DNA of 33,427 nt from Paraburkholderia guartelaensis (GTDB taxonomy: Bacteria; Pseudomonadota; Gammaproteobacteria; Burkholderiales; Burkholderiaceae): contig NZ_SMOD01000062.1 of NCBI RefSeq assembly GCF_004353905.1, positions 1 through 33,427 of the forward strand, written 5' to 3'. Each line of letters starts with the position of its first letter. Within the stretch, counting starts at the first letter, position 1. Made by a program: the position numbers and the translations under genes. This document shows, piece after piece, positions 1-6,840 of the stretch. Under the pieces are notes generated by a model. The model had not been told where the DNA came from. It saw only the letters and a program-made list of their open reading frames with translations, and did not search any database.

Positions 1-209
1 TCTACCGGTGGCTCGCTCGACACCGGGCCGGCCGCACCGAACACGTCGGCCGCGCGCTCCTGCAACTGCCGCTTCCATTCCGTGATCTGGTTCGGATGCA
101 CATCGAACTGCTGCGCCAGTTCGGCGAGCGTGCGCTCGCCCTTGACTGCCGCCAGGGCCACTTTCGCTTTGAACGCCGCTGAGTGCGTGCGTCGGGTTCG
201 TTTCGTCAT
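1..209 (-). CDS. IS3-family transposase OrfA, N-terminal part
   Basis: The first 69 residues of a small IS3-type OrfA are visible, beginning MTKRTRRTHSAAFKAKVALA. This is the helix-turn-helix protein (HTH_8 / transposase_8 type) that binds the element ends and, after programmed frameshifting, joins OrfB to make the active transposase. The motif AELAQQFDVHPNQITEWKRQ is the recognition-helix region typical of this group. The gene is cut by the left edge, so OrfB and the frameshift site are not seen. The IS407/IS2-like subgroup is a guess; the IS3 family is fairly sure. Confidence 0.85.
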   Translation of the reverse strand, partial: MTKRTRRTHSAAFKAKVALAAVKGERTLAELAQQFDVHPNQITEWKRQLQERAADVFGAAGPVSSEPPV

Positions 210-291
210 TTTCTCGGTTCCTTTGCCTGCATTATCGCTGGCTCAGGCCCCGGTCGTTCCACTTATCCCGCTGTCCGATTTTGCGCGGCCA
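1..291 (-). mobile_element. End of an IS3-family insertion sequence (cut by window edge)
   Basis: The transposase OrfA reading frame starts at 209 and runs leftwards out of the window. The element appears to end near 291: on the minus strand it would begin TGGCCGCGCAAAATCGGAC, and directly outside it the transporter coding sequence resumes in frame as Ala-Asp-Ala-Val-Leu-Ala-Pro. The exact terminus is inferred from where homology-like transporter sequence stops. The other end and the target duplication lie outside the window, so they cannot be checked. Confidence 0.75.
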
Positions 292-748
292 CCTCTAAGG
301 GCGCAAGCACCGCGTCGGCAACCATTACCGCATAGCCGAGCGTCAGGGTTTTGCGGCCCATCGCCCGTACGAGCAGCAGCGCGATACGCCTGCCGAGGCC
401 GGTCTTCTCGTAGCCGAGGGCAAACATGAACGCGCCAAAAATCAGCCACACCGTGCCGTTCGAGAATCCGGAAAGCGCCCACGCAAGGCTCGCGTTCGCC
501 ACATTGAAACCGGGCTTGGCAAGTTGCTCGGGGCTGAAGAAGACCCATTCGGAAAGCACAGCGACTATGGTCACGGCGATGAGTCCGATCGCAGCACCAG
601 GAATGGGTTCCAGCATCAGGCCGACGATTACGCCTGCGAAAATCGCAAAGTAATACCAGGTGTGCTGTGCGAGACCTGCGGGGGCGGGGATGAGCGCGAT
701 GACGATCGCCGCGGCAATGGGGGCGAGGGCCTTCCACAACGTTTTCAT
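292..748 (-). pseudogene. DASS-family anion (di/tricarboxylate) transporter, truncated by IS
   Basis: The protein starts MKTLWKALAPIAAAIVIALI at 748 and shows several hydrophobic segments. It includes a GYEKTGLGRRIALLLVRAMG stretch and an AVMVADAVLAP stretch, both typical of the divalent anion:sodium symporter family (CitT/TtdT-like). Family members have roughly 450-500 residues; here only about 150 survive before the reading frame enters IS DNA and stops at 263. The conserved Ser-Asn-Thr substrate motif that should follow AVLAP is lost, so the transporter cannot be functional. It is divergent from the redox cluster at 849 with a 100-base shared upstream region, which suggests it once imported that cluster's substrate, probably a carboxylate. 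Confidence 0.85.
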
Positions 749-848
749 ACCTCGTTCCCTTGGCTATAACCTTCGTTGTGCTATGGTTTATATGATGTTT
801 TCCGCGAGTTTGCCAGTGTGGCGCCGGCGCGCCACAAGGAGACCGGTG
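749..848. promoter_or_regulatory. Divergent upstream region with inverted repeat
   Basis: This short region separates the broken transporter from the redox operon and must hold both promoters. An inverted repeat, TGGCGC-CGGC-GCGCCA, lies at 819-834, immediately before the AAGGAG ribosome binding site (about 836-841) of the Fe-S gene. It could be an operator or an RNA hairpin that masks the ribosome binding site. No -10/-35 pair stands out clearly. Confidence 0.4.
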
Positions 849-1490
849 ATGGTGGTTCGCCTAAGCATTGAAGGGCGCGAGATCGAAGCGCCGGTCAACT
901 GCTCGATCTTGCAGGCATTCGCGCAGGCGGGTCAGACACTCGTCGAAGGCGTCGGATGCATGGGGCAGGGCGTGTGCGGCTCCTGCCGCGTCATGGTCCG
1001 GCGCAGCGGCGAACAGGACGTCACAACCGTGCTCGCGTGCGAGACCCTCGTCGAAGACGGCATGCAGGTTGCATTCCTCGATTACCTGACGACCCCAACG
1101 CGGCACGTGTATCGCATGGAGGATCTTGGGGACAGCTGGGAAGCGCTGCGCACCATTTCGGAAATATTCCCGGAGGCGTCCCATTGCCGTCATTGCAGTG
1201 GCTGCGACCGCGCCTGCCCGAAAGGGCTCGAGGTTCAGCGCGGCGTAAATCTGGCCGTGGAGGGCAGCCTGGATGCATCCAGCCAGGTCTTCGACGAATG
1301 TGTCATGTGCAATCTTTGCACGCTCGCTTGTCCCGAACACATTCGGCCCAATCATCTCGGCTTGTTCGTGCGACGAATGATTGCGGCTCACTCGCTGCGT
1401 CCGGCCAATCTGATCCGCCGGCTGCAGCAGATCGAAAGCGGCGAAATGAAGATCGATTTCGATGCGCCTGCCGCGCATCCGCCGCGCTGA
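849..1490 (+). CDS. Iron-sulfur protein with one [2Fe-2S] and two [4Fe-4S] sites
   Basis: This 213-residue soluble protein resembles the SdhB/FrdB architecture. An N-terminal plant-type ferredoxin domain has Cys37, Cys43, Cys46 and Cys64 (GCMGQGVCGSC then VLACET). It is followed by two CxxCxxCxxxCP motifs at Cys113-Cys123 and Cys151-Cys161. SdhB instead carries [2Fe-2S], [4Fe-4S] and [3Fe-4S] clusters with less regular spacing, so this looks like a three-cluster wire without the quinone-facing [3Fe-4S]. There is no membrane segment. The ATG at 849 is chosen because AAGGAG precedes it; longer in-frame starts cover non-coding-looking sequence. The gene ends 15 bases before the flavoprotein start, so the two are co-transcribed. 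Its likely role is to pass electrons between the NuoF-like and FAD subunits (inference). Confidence 0.88.
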   Translation: MVVRLSIEGREIEAPVNCSILQAFAQAGQTLVEGVGCMGQGVCGSCRVMVRRSGEQDVTTVLACETLVEDGMQVAFLDYLTTPTRHVYRMEDLGDSWEALRTISEIFPEASHCRHCSGCDRACPKGLEVQRGVNLAVEGSLDASSQVFDECVMCNLCTLACPEHIRPNHLGLFVRRMIAAHSLRPANLIRRLQQIESGEMKIDFDAPAAHPPR

Positions 1491-1505
1491 CCGGGGCACA
1501 AGATC

Positions 1506-3155
1506 GTGGCGACCTCGATTCCCTACGCGAACGCGCGACAGCGCTACCGGTCAGGCGCAGTACCCACGCTGCGCACCGAGGACTGTTCCGTCGAGGAACT
1601 CCTCAAGGGCTATCACCCCGACCACGGGCCCAATGCGCGCGTGCCTCTCGCGGTTGGCGTCAATCGCGGGGAGCCGTGTCAGCCGGATCTTGCGCGCCAG
1701 CTGCACGCAAACGCGTTGATCGACGATGTCGACCTGGCAGGCGCCCAGCTCGTCTTCACCGATGTGCTGGTCGTGGGCGGCGGCGGCGCGGGCTGTGCCG
1801 CGGCGCTCACTGCGGCGAAGCAGGGTGCACAGGTGCTCCTCGCCGGCAAACTGCGGCTCGGGGACAGCAACACCGTGATGGCCGAAGGCGGCATCCAGGC
1901 GGCGGTCGGAGAAGACGACAGCCCGCAGCTGCACTTCGAAGACACGATGCGCGCCGGGCATTTCTGCAGCGACCCCGGGCTCGTCGCGCAAATGGTGATG
2001 GACGGTCCCGACGTGATTCGCTGGCTGATCCAGCTCGGCATGATGTTCGATCTGGAGGATGACCGGCCACTCGGCGGCAACCTTTTGCGCAAGAAGGCCG
2101 GCGGCGCGTCGGCGGCGCGCATTCTTTCGTATCGGGACTACACCGGGCTCGAGATGATGCGCGTGCTGCGCGAGGCCGTCAATCTCGATCCCGGCATCGA
2201 TGTGTGGAATCGCTGCCCCGTGGTCGAACTGCTCTCGGACGAGCGTGGAGGCTGTGCGGGCGCCGTGCTCTACAACCTCGAATGGCGGACCTTCGTACTG
2301 GTGCGAGCCCGTGCCGTGATACTCGCTACGGGCGGCGCAGGGCGGCTGCATCTCAACGCCTTTCCCACTTCGAATCACTATGGCGCAACCGCCGATGGCC
2401 TTGTGCTGGCCTATCGTATCGGCGCGCGGCTGCGCGAACTCGATTCGTTCCAGTACCATCCGACGGGTCTTGCCTGGCCGCCTCACCTGGCGGGCGGATT
2501 GATCTCGGAAGCCGCCCGCTCGGCGGGAGCGAAATTGATCAACGGCGAAGGAGAGCGTTTCGTCGACGAGCTTCAGCCCCGGGACGTGGTGGCCGCGGCC
2601 ATTCTGCGCGAATGCGCGCAAGGGCGCGGAATCTCGCGCGACGGGCAGATCGGCGTGTTCCTCGACACGCCCTCGCTCGAAATGGCAAACCCCGGCATTC
2701 TGGCGCAGCGCCTCGTTACGCTGCGCCATCTTGCACGCAGGTGCGGAATCGATCCGGCGCAGGAGCCGTTTCTTGTGTATCCCACGTTGCACTACCAGAA
2801 CGGCGGCGTCGTGGTCGACAAGGACGGTGCGACGAGCGTGTCCGGCCTGTACTGCGCAGGCGAGGTCACCGGCGGCATCCACGGACGCAACCGGCTGATG
2901 GGCAATGCGTTGCTCGACATCGTGAGCATGGGGCGCCGGGCGGGGGCGAGCGTTGCGGAATCGAAGGGGCACGTCATGGCGAGCCGCGCCGGCATCGGCC
3001 ACGTTCATGAGTGGCAGCGGGAGCTCACCCTGGCAGGATTGCCCTTGCACGTGAAGGCACCGCAGCTTTTTCCCGGCTACGCTCATTTCGATCTGCGAAA
3101 CGATGCCAGCCTGCGCCCGGACGCTCGCGCGCGGGCGGTCGGAAGCATCCGCTGA
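1506..3155 (+). CDS. Fumarate reductase / L-aspartate oxidase-like FAD flavoprotein
   Basis: This 549-residue protein starts with GTG. After an ~84-residue N-terminal extension with no recognised motif comes an FAD-binding fold (VLVVGGGGAG, 88-96). The core residues of the SdhA/FrdA/NadB family are present: FQYHPT with His318, Glu335 and Arg338 in SEAARSAG, PTLHYQNGG with His429, and HGRNRLMGN with Arg463. These match the dicarboxylate-binding and proton-delivery residues known in FrdA and NadB. The residue that carries covalent FAD in SdhA/FrdA (His in SHT) is Asn122 here (SNT), as in the non-covalent NadB type. The C-terminal helical domain of SdhA is short or absent. Substrate is unknown; fumarate, succinate or a related C4-C6 carboxylate is the best inference. 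It ends 19 bases before the NuoF-like gene. Confidence 0.88.
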   Translation: MATSIPYANARQRYRSGAVPTLRTEDCSVEELLKGYHPDHGPNARVPLAVGVNRGEPCQPDLARQLHANALIDDVDLAGAQLVFTDVLVVGGGGAGCAAALTAAKQGAQVLLAGKLRLGDSNTVMAEGGIQAAVGEDDSPQLHFEDTMRAGHFCSDPGLVAQMVMDGPDVIRWLIQLGMMFDLEDDRPLGGNLLRKKAGGASAARILSYRDYTGLEMMRVLREAVNLDPGIDVWNRCPVVELLSDERGGCAGAVLYNLEWRTFVLVRARAVILATGGAGRLHLNAFPTSNHYGATADGLVLAYRIGARLRELDSFQYHPTGLAWPPHLAGGLISEAARSAGAKLINGEGERFVDELQPRDVVAAAILRECAQGRGISRDGQIGVFLDTPSLEMANPGILAQRLVTLRHLARRCGIDPAQEPFLVYPTLHYQNGGVVVDKDGATSVSGLYCAGEVTGGIHGRNRLMGNALLDIVSMGRRAGASVAESKGHVMASRAGIGHVHEWQRELTLAGLPLHVKAPQLFPGYAHFDLRNDASLRPDARARAVGSIR

Positions 3156-3174
3156 CGCGGCACATGGAGCGGCA

Positions 3175-4416
3175 ATGGACAAGCTGAATCAGGTTCTTTT
3201 GCGTGATGAGATCCGCGTAGGCGCGAACCTCGACGCCTGGTTCGCGCACGGCGGCGGCGAGGGGCTCGCTCGCGCGCTGGAAGATCCGGCTGCGATCATT
3301 GCGGAAATCGCCCAGGCGGATTTGCGCGGCATGGGCGGCGCCGGTTTCCCCGCGCATCGTAAATGGACGCCTGTCGCCGCCGCGCCGGAAGGGGACAAGT
3401 ACATCATCTGCAATGGCAACGAAGACGAACCCGGCACATTCAAGGACCGTTTTCTGCTGGAACATACACCTCACCAGGTGATCGAAGGCGCGCTCATCGC
3501 GGCGCTCGCGAGCCGCGCCAATCACGTCATTCTCTACGTCAACCCGCATCAGCATCAGGCGCTCGCAGTTACTCGCGAGGCGGTGCTGCAGTGGCGCGGA
3601 CATCCTCTCTTCACGGCGATCGAACAGTGGCTCGGAAAGACCGTTTCGCTTTGCGTGCTGCCCAGTTCGGGGCTTTATATAGGAGGGGAGGAAACGGCGG
3701 TCATTGCAAGCGTGGAAGGCGGGTTTCCGTTTCCACGGCGCAAGCCGCCTTTTCCTGCGGAGCAGGGCGTGCATGGTGCTCCGACCGTCGTCAATAACAC
3801 GGAAACGCTGGCTCACGTACCCGGAATCCTGCGCCATGGCGCACAGTGGTATCGCGACCTGGGTGTTGGCGATGCGGCGGGTACCAAGCTTTATTCGCTC
3901 TCGGGCGACGTCTTGCGTCCTGGTCTGTACGAACTGCCCATGGGCACGAACCTCGATACGCTCGTCTTCGAGCACGGCGGCGGAATGCTGCAGGACAAGG
4001 AGTTCAAGGCGGTCTTCACCGGCGGCCCTTCCAACACCTTGCTGACGAAACGCGAGCTCGATGTCGCTCTGGACTTCGACTCGGTCCGGCAATGCCGCTC
4101 GCGTCTGGGAACAGGCGCAATGATCGTCGTTTCGGAGGGCAGCAGCATCGTGCGCAAGGTCGCCGAGTACGTAAGCTTCTTCGCCCAGGGCTCGTGCGGA
4201 CAATGTCCGCCTTGCAAAGGCGGAACGTTTCAGCTGATGCGGCTACTCAACCGGCTCGACACTGGCCGCGGAGTACGCGCCGATCTGGATGCGTTGGAGA
4301 ACCTGTGCCGCATTCTTCCTGGCAGCGGACGTTGCGGTCTCATCGACGGGGCCGTGACCGTAGTCGAAAGTTCGATTAACCAGTTTCGGGGCGAATACGA
4401 AGCGCTTTTGGCGTAG
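3175..4416 (+). CDS. NuoF-like NADH dehydrogenase (51 kDa-type) subunit
   Basis: This 413-residue protein has the complete complex I 51 kDa subunit layout: RGMGGAGFP (51-59) and CNGNEDEPGTFKDR (79-92) for FMN and NADH, SGLYIGGEETA (165-175), a SLBB-type segment, and a C-terminal [4Fe-4S] motif SCGQCPPC (Cys341, Cys344, Cys347) with a fourth ligand probably Cys387 in RCGLIDGAV. The family oxidises NADH through FMN. It stands apart from any nuo operon and has no NuoE partner in the window, so it probably hands electrons to the neighbouring Fe-S protein. The ATG at 3175 (GGAG ahead) is preferred over an upstream in-frame start that would overlap the flavoprotein gene. Confidence 0.9.
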   Translation: MDKLNQVLLRDEIRVGANLDAWFAHGGGEGLARALEDPAAIIAEIAQADLRGMGGAGFPAHRKWTPVAAAPEGDKYIICNGNEDEPGTFKDRFLLEHTPHQVIEGALIAALASRANHVILYVNPHQHQALAVTREAVLQWRGHPLFTAIEQWLGKTVSLCVLPSSGLYIGGEETAVIASVEGGFPFPRRKPPFPAEQGVHGAPTVVNNTETLAHVPGILRHGAQWYRDLGVGDAAGTKLYSLSGDVLRPGLYELPMGTNLDTLVFEHGGGMLQDKEFKAVFTGGPSNTLLTKRELDVALDFDSVRQCRSRLGTGAMIVVSEGSSIVRKVAEYVSFFAQGSCGQCPPCKGGTFQLMRLLNRLDTGRGVRADLDALENLCRILPGSGRCGLIDGAVTVVESSINQFRGEYEALLA

Positions 4417-4473
4417 ACCGGAACGTAAGTTACCCGATATCGCGATCGATAAAATTCTTCCGGAGATCACGCG

Positions 4474-4869
4474 ATGCCTTACTTGCAACTCGATGTAAAC
4501 GATCACTACTCGGTAGAACAGAAAAAGCTTCTCGCGGCGAAGATGTGCGATACCTATGCGCGACTGATGTCAGTCGATATCAGGCGCATCAGTGTTGCCA
4601 TACGCGAACTCGGGCCCGGTTCCGTGTGGCGCATTCCGGTGGACGGCGCAGAACCCGTGGCTGTTTCCTTGATGATGCTCGATATCAGACGAGGACGACC
4701 GCCGGAATTGCGCATGGAGGTCGCGAAGACGCTTTGCGCACACTGTGTGGAAATTCTGGGCTTGCGTGAAGACCGGCTCAACGTGGAGTTCACACAGCAC
4801 ACAGGAGACGAGATGTATCACCCTGCTCTAGGGGGATACAGCCCGGAATGGGAGCCGGGTGAGCAATGA
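4474..4869 (+). CDS. Tautomerase-superfamily protein
   Basis: This 131-residue protein begins MPYLQLDV, giving the N-terminal Pro that is the catalytic base of the superfamily after Met removal. The length fits the fused beta-alpha-beta group (MSAD / cis-CaaD-like trimers) rather than the ~62-residue 4-oxalocrotonate tautomerases. The C-terminal stretch FTQHTGDEMYHPALGGYSPE resembles proteins annotated simply as tautomerase family in proteobacteria. Arg residues around 37-38 and 44 could bind a carboxylate. It lies 57 bases after the NuoF-like gene on the same strand, so a joint role, such as keto-enol conversion or isomerisation of the redox substrate, is possible but unproven. Confidence 0.82.
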   Translation: MPYLQLDVNDHYSVEQKKLLAAKMCDTYARLMSVDIRRISVAIRELGPGSVWRIPVDGAEPVAVSLMMLDIRRGRPPELRMEVAKTLCAHCVEILGLREDRLNVEFTQHTGDEMYHPALGGYSPEWEPGEQ

Positions 4870-4945
4870 GAAGTCACGTACAGGCACCGTTGCAACGATC
4901 TGCGTGAAATGGAATCAGACGATTTGCCAGGCTGGGAGTGCGTCA

Positions 4946-5209
4946 ATGGAAAAAATGTACTCGTACAAGGGCTTTGAGGTCACCGTAAAGCTTTTGGACG
5001 TGCGGGCTGTTTCGAGCGAATTCACATATGGGCCCCCGGTGGGGTACGTCGCAGAGGCGAGGATTTGCACGGCGGAGCCGAGAAGACCAATAGGCGTGCC
5101 GATTCGACTTGTCGCGGAAGGAAACCGCGTATTCGGCACGATAGACGACGCCTTGGCAGCAGGCTTTGGTGCCGCACAGCACGCCATAGACGATAGAGCA
5201 GCCCCTTGA
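4946..5209 (+). CDS. Small hypothetical protein, 87 residues
   Basis: The protein reads MEKMYSYKGFEVTVKLLDVR at its start and ends in a predicted helix (IDDALAAGFGAAQHAIDDRA). The pattern of a short strand-rich body followed by a helix of the form DALxAGFxxAQxxID is common among small Burkholderia proteins of unknown function. No catalytic motif is seen. The ATG at 4946 is chosen because GGGAG precedes it; an in-frame ATG at 4859 overlaps the tautomerase end. It may be the last gene of the redox operon. Function unknown. Confidence 0.6.
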   Translation: MEKMYSYKGFEVTVKLLDVRAVSSEFTYGPPVGYVAEARICTAEPRRPIGVPIRLVAEGNRVFGTIDDALAAGFGAAQHAIDDRAAP

Positions 5210-5508
5210 TGTCGGTGCGCTCGATTTCAACGAAACGCGCACTGCATGCCGCGTGTTTTTCCGCGGATACCGGATGAGCACCACGCAACGGAGATCCGGC
5301 AGTCATCGAATGGCGCGCATCGCGTTGCCACTGGGGCACGACCTGCAACACCATCGACAAGCAGGCACATGCTGCTCCTACGCTACATACCCCAGGCCAA
5401 TGCCACTCGCTCCATGCGTAGTTGCCGGGCATCGAGCCTGCAGCGCCGCCCGCGAAGCGGATCGTCATGTAGATCGTGTTTGCGCGGCCACTGCGACGGC
5501 GGGCGTTC
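5210..5508. other. Intergenic, nothing recognised
   Basis: Open frames on both strands here show no recognisable protein pattern and no ribosome binding site. It lies between convergent genes, so a terminator would be expected, but no clear GC hairpin followed by T-run is visible. Confidence 0.4.
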
Positions 5509-5883
5509 TCAACGCACGGGCCCACAGAATATATTGACGAGATTTCCATCCGGGTCACGCAGTAGGAGCGAGCGATTGCCCCAAGGCATCAATGTCGTCG
5601 GCATCACGATGGTTGTACCGGACGCTTTCATCCGCTCGAACACCATGTCGACGTCCTCCACTTCGAACTCCAGGATTGCCGATTGATTGGCTGCGGCAGT
5701 GGCCGCTCCGACATTGAAAAGCTTGATCAGGTGCTCGGATGAAATCGCGAGGGTCGCGCTCGCGAATCGCATTTCGGCAAACCCATCGGCTAGCCGCACG
5801 GCCTCGATCCCGGACAGCCTCTGATAAAACTCGACCAGCCGTTCAATATCCGCGGTAACCAGTCGAACTGATGCAAACTTCAT
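5509..5883 (-). CDS. VOC (glyoxalase/bleomycin-resistance) superfamily protein
   Basis: This 124-residue protein has the vicinal oxygen chelate pattern: MKFASVRLVTADIERLVEFY at the start, an ISSEHLIKLF segment, LEFEVEDVDMVFERMKASG, and the C-terminal LLRDPDGNLVNIF strand. It is a single-domain member of the glyoxalase/dioxygenase/antibiotic-binding superfamily; substrate cannot be told. A strong AAAGGAGC site precedes the ATG. It follows the WYL regulator by 27 bases on the same strand and is probably co-transcribed with it, a pairing often seen for regulators of this type. Confidence 0.85.
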   Translation of the reverse strand: MKFASVRLVTADIERLVEFYQRLSGIEAVRLADGFAEMRFASATLAISSEHLIKLFNVGAATAAANQSAILEFEVEDVDMVFERMKASGTTIVMPTTLMPWGNRSLLLRDPDGNLVNIFCGPVR

Positions 5884-5910
5884 TTTGAGCTCCTTTAGAA
5901 GAGCTTCAGT

Positions 5911-6633
5911 CTACCAGGCCATGCTGTCAGATTCTGGCAGTATCGTGCGACTAGCGACCTGGTTGAGTTTGCGCCATTCTCGAAGCAGAGTGGAACGCCG
6001 CTTTGGATAGCGCTCCATCTTTTGCTCGACGCTCAAGATCCGATCCGAACGGAAATTGCGAAAATCGGCTCGAAGCTCGCACCAACACATCAGCACCCGT
6101 GCCTGGTCGAAATACACTAGGGCAAAGGGCCAAACGACGCGCCGCGATTGAATGCCGCTGCCGTCCACGTAGGTAATCTCGAGCTTCAACTCTGCACGGA
6201 CCGCGGCACGCAGCAGGTCCGGCGAGATCGTGTGGGCAGGTCTCGTCAACGGCGCACCGACCAGCAGCGAAGATTCCTCTAGCTCGCGGCGCAGTTCAGC
6301 GGGCAGCACGGCCGCTATCTTTGCAAGCGCGCCGAGTGCACCCGCCGATAGCGTCTCGTCGCAGCGATCGGCCACCCAGCGCATGCCAAGCACCAAGGCA
6401 TCGAGTTCCTCCGAGCGGAACATGATGGGTGGAAGCATGAAGCCCGGCTTCATCACATAGCCAATGCCCGGCGCCCCCTCGATCATTGCTCCTTGGGCCT
6501 GCAAACTGGCGATGTCCCGGTACAAGGTGCGCGTGCTCACGCCAAGCTCATTAGCGAGGGTTTGGCCGCTCACGGGACGTCGATAACGACGTAACACTTG
6601 CAGGAGTTGAAGGAGGCGTTCTGCACGGGACAT
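5911..6633 (-). CDS. YafY-type DeoR-like regulator with WYL domain
   Basis: This 240-residue protein begins MSRAERLLQLLQVLRRYRRP with an N-terminal winged helix (VSGQTLANELGVSTRTLYRD, 21-40). It continues with a WYL domain (about 140-205) in which FDQARVLMCWCELRADFRNF is the characteristic core. Such proteins repress or activate neighbouring genes and sense small ligands or nucleic acid ends through the WYL domain. The ATG at 6633 is preferred to an upstream in-frame ATG at 6726, because homologues of this group start at MSRAERLLQLL. It is first in a two-gene unit with the VOC protein and likely controls it. Confidence 0.88.
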   Translation of the reverse strand: MSRAERLLQLLQVLRRYRRPVSGQTLANELGVSTRTLYRDIASLQAQGAMIEGAPGIGYVMKPGFMLPPIMFRSEELDALVLGMRWVADRCDETLSAGALGALAKIAAVLPAELRRELEESSLLVGAPLTRPAHTISPDLLRAAVRAELKLEITYVDGSGIQSRRVVWPFALVYFDQARVLMCWCELRADFRNFRSDRILSVEQKMERYPKRRSTLLREWRKLNQVASRTILPESDSMAW

Positions 6634-6840
6634 ACGTGAATTCCGATATCGACACGGAGGGGAATCAACAATGTGATCCGGTGCTTCGGACCGAATGCAG
6701 TTGATTCGTTCCGACGGCCCTTGCATTGTTCACGATTTAACTGACGAAGTCGAACGTCTCGAGTTGGCCGACTACTGCGCGACACAGTGCGGACGGCGAC
6801 CCGAACTGGCCACGTAGTTTAGCGACAGGGCACGCCGCGC

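Noticed and set aside
1551..3182. 543-residue minus-strand frame opposite the flavoprotein gene
   Set aside because: This is a GC-rich antisense shadow; the plus strand has full family motifs.
5022..5558. 178-residue minus-strand frame overlapping the small hypothetical gene
   Set aside because: It overlaps a better supported gene, has no ribosome binding site and no recognisable pattern.
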